Of a stretch of 64,000 nucleotides of DNA, positions 1 through 11,639 are shown piece by piece (the stretch's first letter is position 1; each line of letters begins with the position of its first letter). The DNA comes from Halichondria panicea (taxonomy: Eukaryota; Porifera; Demospongiae; Suberitida; Halichondriidae). The notes beneath the pieces are model-generated. The model did not search any database and had not been told where the DNA came from. It saw only the letters and a program-made list of their open reading frames with translations. The DNA is taken from NCBI RefSeq assembly GCF_963675165.1, contig NC_087377.1:1637501-1701500 (forward strand). Reading direction: 5' to 3'. The position numbers and the translations under genes were made by a program.

Positions 1-400
1 GGTGAAACCCCCTCCTCATCTGTTAGCTGATATCTGTACAATAATTATGAACAGTAATACGATCTTGTTAAACACTAAACACGGGCAAACCCACTGCCAA
101 TCCTATGTAAAACCTACTGGTTTTACTAATTTGAAAAATTGCACTATTTTCATATTTCACCGCGTTTCGTCTGACTGACTATAAGTAAGTAAGTAACATT
201 CTTGGAAAGCATTTCCTCCTTGTACAGACATGTTCAGAAGATTCTAGATACAGACTCTAGTCGACTAGAACCCGGACCATGGGCGTTTTTCTCAGAATTG
301 CGTCCGCTTCCAAGAGGCAGATGACCTCTCAGGCTCCACTTTTCTTACCTACGCAATTCCGCCATCTTTAAATGACTGCCACAGCAACGCACATGGCAAC

Positions 401-899
401 ATCGCCGCTCCACCATGGCCCAGAGCTACAGAAGAAACGAGATGGAGAAGAAGAGAGCATATGAACAGCGTGTAAGAGAAGTCGAACATGTTTTCTCTGC
501 TGCTGGAGGTATGGGTCCGGCTGCAGATATTGTCTACAAGAAACTAGCTTCAATGCTGGCAGAGAAACAGGACAAAACATACAGCACAACTCTGAATTGG
601 ATGAGATGTAGGCTAAATTTCTCCCTCATAAGATCAGAGATTATGTGCATCAGAGGCTCTAGGAAGTCATTCACCACCACCACACCATGGAAGGCCTTAG
701 ACACTGGCACTATTGACCTAGCAACTCAAGAAGGCCGGGTGCTATCGGTCTGAAACATGTGTTTTCACCCAGGAACTTTATAAAATTATGTCACATGTTT
801 TTGTTGTTTTTTCTTGGTTTGTTTTTTTGTTTTGTCTTTTGTCTTTTATCTTCTCACTTGCAATAAGTATTATAATTAAAAAAAAAAAAAAAAAAAAAC
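401..899 (+). mobile_element. Poly(A)-tailed retro-insertion in the repeat
   Basis: Two paralogous copies of the host repeat, near 43160 and 44550 on the minus strand, read straight through from CATGGCAAC to TTATGAG (one variant has GGAAAC). Here ~496 bp is inserted at that point, ending in a run of about 20 A. The duplicated target is short, AAC, and overlaps the tail. Absence from both paralogues, a 3' A tail and no inverted repeats indicate target-primed retrotransposition of a 5'-truncated transcript rather than a DNA transposon. Confidence 0.75.
415..753 (+). pseudogene. C-terminal fragment of a retroelement-type ORF
   Basis: 112 codons inside the poly(A) insertion, starting at an ATG in good context (ACCATGG) and ending about 125 nt before the A-tract. 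The most recognisable motif is a W-M-R-C-R-L-N-F-S-L-I-R-S block near residues 62-74, followed by C-I-R-G-S-R-K-S. From memory this W-x-R-C-R-L-x-F pattern closes the replicase ORF of some animal retroelements. The length is far below a full reverse transcriptase, so this is either the tail of a 5'-truncated copy or a small non-autonomous ORF. A host retrocopy is an alternative. Confidence 0.45.
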
Positions 900-1236
900 T
901 TATGAGATGGGCGTGGCCGGCTGTGACATCGATCGGTACACAAACCTAGTCCTTTTCTCCAACTTCTCTCCATTCTCAACTCAGGTATCATGCTACTGGC
1001 TAGATCTACCATGATAGGCCTCCATGCTTTTGCACTTTGAAGTATACACTCTAGTATTTAACATGCATAGATAAATGAACACTGTAATAAGAATTATGTG
1101 TTCATATTTTCCAGTCTGCATGGCCTGTCTTCTCTTCTCTTCTTGAACTTCTCTTGCTTCTTGACATTCCTCTTAGGCATTTCACATTTCATTATTGAAG
1201 AGTATAAAAATACTGCTGTACTGAAAAAGAAAGGGA

Positions 1237-1727
1237 ATCAAACTAAAAAAAACATTTTCAATGTGAACGTTGCTAAGATTGCCAGGAAAAGAGAAGCGCG
1301 AAAAAGTGAAGAAACAAGAAATTCGGCGAGTGCATAACTCCAATCCGTTACAACGCCATGAACATGTACAGCCGAGTGGCCTACAAAAATACAAGTTGGG
1401 TACAAATGAACCACGAATAACTGAATTCACAATCATCCACCCACACATCCAACACTTGCATGTTTGCTCAACACTGTAAGGGAAAACATCACAAACATTA
1501 ATTATTTATATAGGTTGCAAAAATTCACTATAATTATATGATAAAAATTACTGAAGGATTGGCCAAGCACAAAACGAACAAAAAATTGAAACAGTATACA
1601 TGTGAATGAAGTTGTAACGGATTGGAGTTATGCACTCGCCGAATTTCTTGTTTCTTCGCTTTTTCGCGCTTTTCTTTTCCTGGCAATCCTAGCAACGTTC
1701 ACATTGCAAATGTTTTTTTAGTTTGAT
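1237..1727. mobile_element. Foldback element with ~115 bp inverted repeats, copy 1
   Basis: Terminal inverted repeats at about 1237-1352 and 1614-1727 start ATCAAAC and include the near-perfect block GCCAGGAAAAG...AATTCGGCGAGTGCATAACTCC. About 260 bp of unrelated AT-rich sequence lies between. Two further copies lie at 42197-42671 and 43656-44101, all embedded at the same position of the 1.4 kb repeat. No transposase is encoded, so it is non-autonomous. Confidence 0.85.
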
Positions 1728-2454
1728 AGTAATTAGCATGACATTGGGCACAGAATGACACTCATATAGAATTTGTTGTTTACATTTAATTTGTGTTACG
1801 TTATTATTATGGAAAGATCGTTGTTAAAAATTATACTGTTCACTGCAAAAAATTTTGTTTGAAACTACATTGCATAATCGTTTTAACACTATTCTTAAAC
1901 AGTTGAATCAACTTAATATTTAGTAAAATAAAAAGACAACGTTAAAATAATCAGTATATGTGGTTTTAACTTAAAATAATTATTGTAGAATCACACAATG
2001 TCTTTTATTTCTACAATAATTTACATAGAATCTATTATTGATATCTTAAATCAAACTAACAAACTCATTTTGATTAAATTATATTTGAAACTCTATCATG
2101 CAGCATGTTAGAATACAATATATAAATTTAGATTTAACAATAATAATAATAATATTTGTTCTAACACAGGCACACATATAATTATATACAATCAATATTT
2201 TTAACAATCCATTTATAATAGCATGAGTGATGTGAAATTATATACAATCATGAACATTGTAAGGAAATGTACAAGTTTGCATAGAACCATAGATATTAGA
2301 GGACCTAGAAACTAAAATGAAATTGTGGGCGTGGCTATGCTAAGTCCAAGATTGCGCATGCTCAGTAGATCTAGAGCTGTGAAACCATGTGCTCCAAGAA
2401 AAGAGAACACCCTTACCATATGCTGGACATTTGCTGCTATAAATCTGACTGTGA

Positions 2455-2700
2455 TGATACTTCTGTGAGAGGTGAGGGACAGACATGAAGTGTTCTCAAC
2501 AGTATAATTATAAGACTTTAATAGGTATGACTGTGACTACACCAAGTGGATGATGATACTTCTAGTTCTGTGAGAGGTGAGGGACAGACATGAAATGTTC
2601 TCAACAGTATAATTATAAGGCTTTAATAGGTATTTAATAGGTATGACTGTGACTACACCAAGTGGATGATGTGAGAGGTGAGGGACAAACATGAAGTGTC
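2455..2700 (+). repeat. Tandem repeat, ~105 bp unit, about 2.4 copies
   Basis: The phrases GAGAGGTGAGGGACAGACATG and TTTAATAGGTATGACTGTG recur in order at about 2467, 2571 and 2673, with small internal duplications in the second unit. Non-coding. Confidence 0.85.
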
Positions 2701-3788
2701 TAGTTTTCTGGTGAACACTGTCACTGTCCCTCTAAGGATATATTTTTTCCTACAGAAATTCCTTAAACTGGCAAGCTTGACATGCGAGAACAAACGAAAC
2801 AAACAGACGAATGGATAGAAGTGGCGTCATTGTTGGATATCCTCTCGGTGATTGATAATACACGGTAATAATTAATATCAATAACAATGATGTATTTACT
2901 ATTATATAGGTGGACTCTGCGTGGTCAAGAGTGATCAGTCTGCTATACTTGTGAGTCCAGTATGTTACACCAAGAAGAACTATTCCTTGGGCTAATTAAT
3001 TTAAAACTGTCCTTCTAATTTAACATTGTATACCATTGTCTCACTCAGTTGTCACGAACGTTTCCTATCACTATTTTTGTATTAACATATTATTTATTGA
3101 ATTGAATAATAATTGTTATACCGATTCATTTGTAAATCGTTGTTTTAGGAATTTATTTAGCTATAATGAGTCTTATTTATTATAATAAGTATTTTCTTAA
3201 TGGTTGTTTTAATGTATGGCTTAAGTAGATTTGACAATAAAACACAATAGTTTTAACCTAGCAATAATAATATTAAAACTATATACTGTTGGAAAGGTCG
3301 TTAATTTCCTTAAACATTCCTCAACTAAAATTCGTTCTTGACACAAACTTTCTTCAAGGTGAAGATCATTCAGTACAGCCTCAAACTCATCTGGATGAAG
3401 ATCGTTAGGTAAACAAATGCTAAACATTGATTTCAAGCGCATGCGCATCATTATATATGCCATGCTGAGTTGTGACACCTTACCACTGCACTTGAAACCA
3501 ACCTGACAAGTACAGGATCAAACTTCTCTAGGAATTGAAACGGAGATATTGTGTGTATGTGCTTCTGTCCATTTCCTTATATCTCCCTTAATTTGTGTAT
3601 CCCAATAATGGCTACACTTTCTAATCTTCCTCTACACATATACACGTCATTATTGCTCGTTACCTACATTCATCATTATACCCATGTACAATGTCTTATT
3701 TCATAATTATTATCAATTCGTTGTTGCAAATAAAATAATTATAAACTATTTGTATAAAGAAACTTTCCCTTTTCTGTAACACTCTAAT

Positions 3789-3845
3789 ACTTTTGAGCGA
3801 AAGCATAAGGTATTAGCAAGCGCATGCTTGAAACACTCGTTATAT
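3789..3845 (+). repeat. Short dispersed repeat (TTTTGAGCGAAAGC family)
   Basis: A ~55 bp block beginning ACTTTTGAGCGAAAGC and ending AACACTCGTTA recurs at 30988-31048 and, more diverged, at about 60050-60115. It contains internal near-repeats of GCAAGCGCAnGC. Function unknown; possibly the end of a small transposable element. Confidence 0.6.
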
Positions 3846-4694
3846 ATAGATTTCAGATGTGTATTCAAAAAAGAAATTACTTTTGGATAATTACTCCATT
3901 CGGTCTGCACTTCATGCAATAATCAGGAGACGTCTGTTGACACGGCCAGAATGACTCGATGTACCATTGCCATATTCTGCAACCTTTGCTTTCATTGTCA
4001 CTTTATACTTAAGTCATGCCAAGCAACAAGCGAACATTACTAATTTTTAGTTGAGGAGAAAACAGCTAATGGCCTGGTTGGTGCCATTGCAACAACTTCT
4101 CAAAGTGAACAGATTGTTAGATTATAATTATATTTGCACACTGAATGTGAATAGAAAGAATTTGTACTTCATCGTGACCACACTGCGAAGAGTAACATCA
4201 AAACACTTCACTTCAATGCTGATTTCAGTTACAGGCATTGAAAGCTACACATAGATTACTTCACTAGAAACTGTATGACTGTATAAGGCACACATTCTGT
4301 TAGCTTATCTTTGCATTATGTAAATTATAAAATTAAATTGTTGCAGCGAGCGACCATAAAATTATTTAAAATACCATACAAGGGTATATAAGATGCCTCC
4401 GCCATGTGTGCCAACAATAATAATGAGCATATCTGTAACCAATAAATTGTGGTATATAATTATTAGTATTATGACTACACTAATAGTCTTACTTATTGCT
4501 TGGGCTACGCCTTGGGCTTGAGTGTATTAGCTGTATAATTATGTCCCTCATGCAGGAGTACTAACCTATACCTTAAATTTTGCTGGCATGAAATTTATGA
4601 GGAAGTGTTGAAGGAGAGAGATTGCACAATGCTGAGACGGTAAACCTTCTACATTATGCATCTATCCAACTATAACCCAGGTTCCTAATGTGCT

Positions 4695-5490
4695 ACCTTG
4701 TGTATATACGAACTACCAGCGCCAGGGAGCTGTAGTAAACATGACTGTGAGTGAGCTAAAGAGTGCAGAGACTAAGGATGAGTTTAAGGTGGTGTCAGTC
4801 TGGGAACACATGACGGCCACAACACATGGGGCAGCCAGAATAGAGTTATGCCAGAGAGGATTTACAAGCTTATCCTAGACCAATCACCGGGGGAGGAGAC
4901 AGATCTAGTGTTCAGAACTGCGGCTGCATGGGGGGAAGGTCACTCACCTCGGAGCTGAACATACCAAACTGGGAGACAACTTTGGGAAAAAGTTTGCTGT
5001 AAGTGTTAATTTAAGAGTTGAACTAACACTTGTTTTAATGAATACACAATGCACATCACTTGCATAGCCATAACTCTGCTCTCACTTGCAACAAACTCTG
5101 TCTATTGCTGCAGATAACACCCACCCTTAATAGCATGGCAATTGCCACGAAAGTGGGCAAAGAAGGTGGTACAGATGTCGAAGAACGGCAGGTGGCCAAG
5201 TTCATGACCCACTCCATAGATGTTGTTAACTATACCAACACCTGGCAACAACTGAGCAGGCTGTGCCTGTTTATTCTTCCCTAAACAAACAACGAATAGA
5301 ACAACCTCCCACAAAAAGAAGAAAGTATACAGATACCGAAGCTGAACTCATTAAAGACTATACTTCAAGCCAGAAGATCTGTCCAAAGCACCCAGCGCAG
5401 ACAGAGCCCGTGCTTTCCTCAAAGATCATCAAAAAGAAGGAGTGTTCACAGAAAGAAGTTTCCAGCAAATACAAGACAAAGTAAATTAAG
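4695..5490 (+). pseudogene. Decayed tyrosine-recombinase-like gene
   Basis: Fragments of one protein are spread over three frames. The first (4734-4830) reads N-M-T-V-S-E-L-K then V-V-S-V-W-E-H-M-T-A. After a 1-nt shift near 4845 it continues P-E-R-I-Y-K-L-I-L-D...D-L-V-F-R-T. Later come M-T-H-S-I-D-V-V-N-Y (5200-5240) and a C-terminal F-L-K-D-H-Q-K-E-G-V-F-T stretch (about 5415-5455) ending in a stop at 5484-5486. The order and wording resemble, from memory, an uncharacterised animal family with a phage-integrase-like fold (Crypton-type or domesticated). At least two frameshifts make it non-functional. The family call is tentative. Confidence 0.45.
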
Positions 5491-5766
5491 ACAATACTAA
5501 GACAGATTAGGACTATAGTTAGCTTTTAGTGTGCATGTACATTGATTATCAAGTTAATGAGTTATTAATTGGTGACCCTCCTGGCTAGGCTAGAACTTTG
5601 TCAACAATAAGGCAGGAGACATTAGGTCACAGCCCATGGCTAGTATGCGCAGCCCTCCTGGCTAGGCTAGGACTTTGTTCTTTTTTACAACAATAAGACA
5701 GGAGACATTTGGTCACCATAGTAATTATGAACACTTACTTCCACAATATTTATCCTGAATATTTAT

Positions 5767-5870
5767 CTTTTGCTTCTGTCTCTGAAACGCGATCTCTTGC
5801 TTCTGTCCCTGTCTCTAGAATGGGATCTCTTGCTTCTGTCCCTGGAACGCGATCTCTTGCTTCTGTCCAT
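5767..5870 (+). repeat. Minisatellite, GATCTCTTGCTTCTGTCC unit
   Basis: Four imperfect repeats of the phrase TTGCTTCTGTCyCTG with interspersed GAACGCGATCTC. Non-coding. Confidence 0.8.
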
Positions 5871-6564
5871 TATGATGAAGTTCATTTGGTCCGGTTTGTT
5901 GACAGATGAAATGCAACAAAATGAATAATGTCTGTGTGGCTGTCGGCCTTATCTCAATTGCCGTTGCTATACACGCACACGTTGACCGTCATAGTAGGTG
6001 AATGTAATTTGTATTCCAAAAATAAGAGTCTGATCATATTGGCATGTAAGTACTCCACAAGGCGTTATTCGGAGAACACCCAGTTTCAGTGCTCATAACT
6101 CTCTAACATAAAGTTATAATTATACTAATAATTATTATACACACAATCATAATAATTATCATGATGCATTAAGTTTGCTGCATTCAGGCAGAATCACAGA
6201 GAGTGGGAAATTATCGACCATGCATGCATGAAAAATTCTGTCGTGCATCTGTCAAATATTATAGCACCATTTATACTGTGTCTCGTTATTGAGTATATAG
6301 AGCTTTATAAAATTTGCCATGTAACATAAAAATTTGCTACGTAACATCATTTTGCACATGCATGCACTTGTTGCATGTAAAAGTGGCATGGAAAGTCTCC
6401 ACTTGGCAGGAAAGTTACGTTGGGATCGGAGTCGGTTACCAACAAGAGGTTGCTAATATAACTAACTCATTTCAGAGGCCAGGTGGCGGTGTTTTAACGA
6501 TTATTTATGGACAAGCTTGACCATAATAGATAAAAAAGCCAGCCAAGCTGAGCGATAAAAAGAG

Positions 6565-6730
6565 AATAAACAACCAGGAGGGGGAGACGGACCAGGTGAA
6601 CGATACACCGGACACCAACCAGGAGGGGGAGACGGACCAGGTGAACGATACACCGGACATGCACCAACCAGGAGAGAGAGACGGACCAGGTGAACGATAC
6701 ACCAGACACCAACCAGGAGGTGAAATATAC
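6565..6730 (+). repeat. Minisatellite, ~45 bp unit, about 4 copies
   Basis: Tandem units built from ACCAACCAGGAGGGGGAGACGG-type sequence followed by ACCAGGTGAACGATACACCGG. Open frames on the minus strand are by-products of the unit lengths. The array ends exactly where homology to the right palindrome arm begins, so it marks the outer breakpoint of the inverted repeat. Confidence 0.85.
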
Positions 6731-7924
6731 ACCGGAGACCAACACTGTTGTGTATAAATTATGAAACAGTTAGTTGTCCACCATGCACGTTCCTTTGTGA
6801 GCTTGGACACAGGGAACTAGCTGACAACCTCGACAGAGCAAACCACCTTAGTTGTACCGACATACGATGGACCAGTAAACACAGTTTTAGGTGGCAGATT
6901 TGTAGCAAATAGTTTCAAGGTTGAATAGAAGTTAATTCAGAGTCAGATATTAGATGAAAAAGGGCTAGCACTCCAAGTTCCAAAGTGGCAGCATCCGTGA
7001 CACCAGGATCACCTTCAGATTACACATGCTACGAGATCAATAACAGATACTCAATAATATAATATTGAAAAAAGAGAAGAAAAAAATATTTTAAAATGCT
7101 TTTTGCAATAATTGTGATCAAGAGTACAATGGCATAGTTTACTCTAAACAGATATTGTGAATAACACAAGGAAAATTAGCGCGGTTTTAATTTAGCGTTA
7201 ATTACAAATCGCTTAGTAAAATAAATAGTAGTGTTTATAAAAGTAACAATTAAGGTACTGGCTCACACAGAACTGTTAGTAATAGCTATGCATGTTACAT
7301 TTTTGACATTCTTCAAACAGCGATCATGATCGACTCTCTTTGGCATGCAAATACATGAATTTTTGTATTGATAGCTTCATGTCACGTTGTAGATAACTGC
7401 AGGCGGTGCTGCGTGGGCAGTTGATGTGTTGATTCTCTCGCCTAATTTTCGTGTTGTTTATTATTTCAGAATAGCTACATCACTTTGCAGGTGATAATGG
7501 AGTGACAACACTGGGTAATGTCTTGACTTTTTTCACCGGGGCATTTCGTCTATCCCTCCTCTGGGATACAACCGAGCCTTTCCTTTGATGACAGTGCATA
7601 GTTCCCGACCTTCTCTACGTGTGCCTTGTCACTAGTGCTACCAACCTGCTTCACTAACTATGGCAATTTTAAAACCAAGATGTTGCAGAGTCTCCAAATG
7701 CACGGAGGTTTTAGAAACTATTGAATCGGAAAACATAAAGTAAAAATAAAGTGTGGGAAGTCATTGTGTGTAGTCCATTGTGTGTTTTGTCATTAGCAAG
7801 TCATTGTGTGTTGCACATGCAGTAATTGTTGTCCTCAATAAAAAATATTGTGGGAAGTCATCGTGTGTTGCAAAGTAAAAAGAAGAACGTCGGAAAACAC
7901 TATCTTATTCATCTCCACCGAGGT

Positions 7925-8530
7925 ATCACTTCTGCTGCCCTCCACCCAGAAAGGACTCAAACACAAGAATCTCGTAAGTGTTACTGACTTATACTATACT
8001 TATGCAGCTAGCTAGCTATAATAGTTACGCTGGGCTGTAAATAACATCTATATATAGGACATACCAACGCCTCGGTACTTCCGCTTCTTTTCAAGAATGC
8101 TGAAGAACACTTACTACCATTTTGTGGGTAAGCCACTGATAGTAATGAAACTACTGGCATTGCTATTAGCATACCTCTAGGTAGCCTCGATCCTAGGCCG
8201 CACTTCTTTGAAGGTGAGCTCTAGCCAGCTAGCTAATATTGCAATCAGAGCTCCCGTAATCGTAAGAGGCGAAATTAAACTTAGCATGCAGTCTAAGTTA
8301 TTTATATCATGTGCATGCGGACGAAATTGTGTCGCTATGATGCAGCTTGTATTTTATTCCATACAGACGGAGTTCTCCTGGAATGAACGGGCTGATCTAA
8401 AGATCATCGAACTTATTCTGGACGGAAATTAAACATTATAATATCTGTCATGGAAGGCAAAATTCGTGAAACTTACTATGAACTTGCTTTATGTGTTTTG
8501 TATACAGGGTCTGACTTCAAAGAAGAAGAC
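7925..8530 (+). other. Possible small-exon cluster, unidentified
   Basis: Splice-like segments are seen at ~7925-7975, 8058-8127 (between TATATAG and GTAAGC), 8368-8432 (after CATACAG, frame E-F-S-W-N-E-R-A-D-L-K-I-I-E then stop) and ~8508-8532. The right-arm counterpart (about 49900-50330 minus) keeps the splice signals but has a 21-nt deletion and a 4-nt duplication in the second segment. No domain is recognised. It could be a decayed gene. Confidence 0.25.
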
Positions 8531-9504
8531 TGACCAATGAACAATTGAGAGAGCAGATATAACAGTCGTCTTATTACCAAATGTATTGCTCATCATAACG
8601 TGTTCATGTTATTCTTTATGTGAAAATATGTTCTATTAATAACAGGTGCAAACGATGAGACTGTTCCAAGATAATTAGAAGCTGCTGTAATAGAAAGAAG
8701 CGCATGTGAACAAGCACCTTAATTTTTCCGCAGGACATGCGGTACAAATATTCAAACCAGGAAAGGAGCACTAACTCACAAGATTGTGCCGTGGTGAGTG
8801 TCCTATAATTCATGACAAGAACTGGAACTACCGAGGTATACTGTTATGTCCTCCTCAATGTTACTTGCAACAGGGAGCCCAGGTAATCTTAAGTTCACAA
8901 CGAAAAGCTTATAGACTTGAAGAAGAAAAAAGTGTGTCACATATAGCGTTATTAGACGAAGAGGGGGACGCTGAGGTATACAACACTTGTACGTCATATA
9001 AGAGCATGCTACGATGTCATAGAAAAGAACAAAATTATAATAGAAAAAAATTAATAATTATAGGATAATAATGAATTCACTACCCATCTCAACAAGGTAT
9101 AAGTAGTCTTTTTGCTTCATCCACATGATCTGAGAGCTTGAAGAAATATTGAATGAAGTGAGCATGCATATACATACAATAATGTGAGCGTGTGATTGGT
9201 CCGTTTATATTTACTGCCCGCTGTGCTATATGCAAGCATGCAGCTCAACACATTTCTGACAGTACAATTATAAATTATCACTGTACTCGTGTCACAAAAG
9301 AGTTTGTACTTGGCCGCTCATTTCGACAACCTGGAAATGTTCACGGGGACTCACTCCTGCTGAACAAGTCAGTTTTTAAACAGCACAGATAGCTGAGTGC
9401 TTGTCCCTGTGGCAGAGAACTATAATATGGCTCTGTCATGCATGACATCGTTATAATTATACGCTTCAGCTACAGGCAATCTCCTCTAGACAGTTTAAAA
9501 GAGT

Positions 9505-9935
9505 CGCGTCATGCACAGGGTGGAAGAATTTATGCAGGCAAGTAACTCGGAGGCTGCAACTTACAAAGCTCTTGTGAAGATTATCAAAATTATAATTATT
9601 GTACTACCTTCAAAGCTATACTCAAAGGTTCGAATTTCGATGGATACACTCTTGAGGATTGAGTAAATATGACATTGCTAGTGAAGTGTTCAACTCATGC
9701 AGGCAGCCTTCGCCCTAATCCACTCAACGTCAAGTTCCTGGCCTGGCAACTGCGGGACTTAAGTTTCTGTCGGTGGAATAGGAATCGAGTATTCCCTATT
9801 ATTCCTCCCATTGGTCCCATTCCTCTAGATGCAATAGGTCCACCAGGGGCACAGGGACAACAAGGCCCAAGCACTGTATAATATCCTGAACATAAAGACG
9901 ATCATTTCCTTCAATTCCTCTTGAGTGATGGAAGA
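9505..9935 (+). pseudogene. Collagen-like gene fragment, left copy A
   Basis: An upstream piece reads V-E-E-F-M-Q-A-S-N-S-E-A-A-T-Y (9520-9565). After a break it continues F-K-A-I-L-K-G-S-N-F-D-G-Y-T-L-E-D then TGA (about 9664). After acceptor CATGCAG the exon from about 9702 reads [10 protein letters not shown] and ends with a short Gly-x-y run (G-P-P-G-A-Q-G-Q-Q-G-P), then stop. The right-arm copy (48580-48960 minus) has an open codon (TTA) where this one has TGA and four extra bases nearby, so this copy looks inactivated. The downstream part is cut by the element at 9947. Function unknown. Confidence 0.45.
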
Positions 9936-9946
9936 TATGAACATAA

Positions 9947-10876
9947 CCCTTTCCTTGCCATTCGTGAAATCTGGAACAGGAGCGTCTTTAGGTCGATCAA
10001 TTAGTGTGGATCCGGCCTCACCACGCCTCCATGTCATTCTATTAGTCTAGATCCGGCTAGCAATTCTAGCTGGGACTCCCAGTTCTAGCTCCTTTTGTTT
10101 AGCGTGTCAGAGACTGGGAGAAGATGATTGGCACTCCCTGGCTCCTTTGGATGTACAGCTGTCCAGATCCCTAGAACATACCCTCCATTCTGACGAGTTA
10201 TCAGTGCATAGGGTGCTTACTAGATTCTTGCCAGCCAGTACAGTTCAAGCTACACACAGCACCGCTCAACTATTCTCTACCCCATTATCTAGCTAAATCT
10301 GGTCCAACTAGACAGCAGACACAGCTAGTTAATTCAGTAAAGCCAGGGGTAGCCCTACTTCTACGGTTGTTCAGTACCCACGGTAACAATTCCTCTGGGC
10401 TGGGCTAACTAGTTGAGCCACGCCTCCCAATTCTCAAGGCTAGGTACATGTCTCTGTCTAGCTGCTTCTTCAGCTTCTTGCTCAGTTTTGTGGCTTAGAG
10501 AAAGGCCAGCTACTCAGGGGGAAGAGTCCAGATGAAAGTCTGGCAGCCAGGTGACGTCCAAACGGTCAGTTATTCTTTCCACCAACTTTTTAATCTAGTC
10601 TAGTCCTGCTTGCACTGCTACTACTACTGCTGCTACTCTTCCTAGCTAGTCAAAGGTTTCTTTTTTTTTTTTTTTTTTTTTATAACTACATATGCACAAA
10701 GAGACATCAAAGCTTACATCAAAGGACACAGATTTTTAGCCTACTTGACTGATAAGGCGGTTACCTAGACTACAGTTTGTTTGTCAGGGAGGAGCTCACA
10801 TACAACTTCATCTAATTCATCATAACGATTCCTTACCCATTGTTGTAATTTCTACAACAGATTGCCAAGGAAAGAG
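9947..10876 (-). mobile_element. Non-autonomous DNA element with CCCTTTCC ends, copy 1
   Basis: 930 bp with imperfect terminal inverted repeats: CCCTTTCCTTGCCATTC at the left and the reverse of CTCTTTCCTTGGCAATC at the right. It is flanked by ATAA on both sides (9943-9946 and 10877-10880). The corresponding right-arm site near 48510 lacks the insert, and paralogue 11880 reads ACATAAAC there, so a 4-bp ATAA/TTAT target duplication is directly supported. CCC-type ends and a TTAA-like target recall piggyBac, but the superfamily is unproven. No ORF of note; it contains an internal T-tract at 10662-10681. Confidence 0.85.
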
Positions 10877-11201
10877 ATAAACTTTCACGTGTAGCGCATT
10901 ATTTGTTATGTAAGCTCAATAAAAATACAAATCAATATTCAGTTTTTAACTGCGCTTCAGTGTTTGCCAATCTCTACACTAACACGTTACAATGTACCTG
11001 CCAAAATTAGGACAGGAAATAGGAAGGAATTTTTGTTATGGTATTAATAGCTGTCACGATATCGTACGATATAATTGTTACTCTTGCTTGCTAATAAAGC
11101 AAATTTCACTAATCATATTTTTTTCTAAAGTGAAAAAACAAGACTAGTCATAATTAAGTTGTTTTGTAGCTGACATAATTATAATTTCTTCCTATACACA
11201 G

Positions 11202-11305
11202 ATGCCATTCTCTTACAAGGGAGAAAATGTCCCAGTCTGGAATAATAAGGATCATTGTGCTACAGAGGCCTCGCGATACATGAAGCATGTCCAGAACGAC
11301 CACCG
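11202..11305 (+). other. Candidate exon, unidentified protein
   Basis: After acceptor ATACACAG an open segment reads M-P-F-S-Y-K-G-E-N-V-P-V-W-N-N-K-D-H and continues about 34 codons to a donor CC|GTAAGC. It lies just upstream of collagen-like copy B and could be one of its exons. No homologous segment is visible in the right arm, whose corresponding interval differs. Family unknown. Confidence 0.35.
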
Positions 11306-11639
11306 TAAGCTAGCATCATGCTAATTGTATTAAAAAAGCCTAATAAATATAATGTAATTATACCGTATAGCGGGAAGTTTTTGTGTGCAAATATTTTTCG
11401 TTTTTCGAGGGCGAAACAGTTAATGCGAATATTAAAACTGTGATAAACTCCCACACATTGGCATTTCACATGCAAAGCTAATGGTGGATGTGGTTTCCTG
11501 CATGGCATTGCACAAAGTTTTCTGCTGAAGAAACTTGAGCCAAATAACAAAAATGTGCACCCATTTTCTCGCTATACAGTACTGTGCAAGGTATAATGCA
11601 CGTTCAAGGTTGCTTAATGCCCCATTATATTTCTGCAGG

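Larger units (their letters stand above)
1..1727 (-). repeat. Dispersed ~1.4 kb repeat, left copy
   Basis: This stretch matches, in reverse orientation, two tandem units at 42.2-45.0 kb. Shared landmarks are the block around 130-180 (reverse of 43420-43460 and 44775-44825), the block at 360-400 (reverse of 43180-43205 and 44560-44590) and a foldback element at the 1.24-1.73 kb end. It carries one extra ~0.5 kb poly(A) insertion. No gene is assigned to the repeat itself. The window starts inside it, so its true left end is unknown. Confidence 0.8.
1735..4690. other. AT-rich stretch without a recognised gene
   Basis: Mostly AT-rich non-coding sequence. Small open frames (for example 3221-3478 minus and 4051-4254 plus) show no domain, splice pattern or paralogue support. 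It contains a short tandem repeat at 2455-2700 and a short dispersed repeat at 3789-3845, listed separately. Confidence 0.6.

Noticed and set aside
8784-9068. 94-codon frame as a gene
   Set aside because: The right-arm counterpart (about 49410-49690) has several frame-breaking indels and there is no splice or domain support.
9622-9650. tRNA-like B-box phrase GGTTCGAATTTC
   Set aside because: No A-box, acceptor stem or cloverleaf could be fitted around it, and the right-arm copy lies in the same exon-like context.
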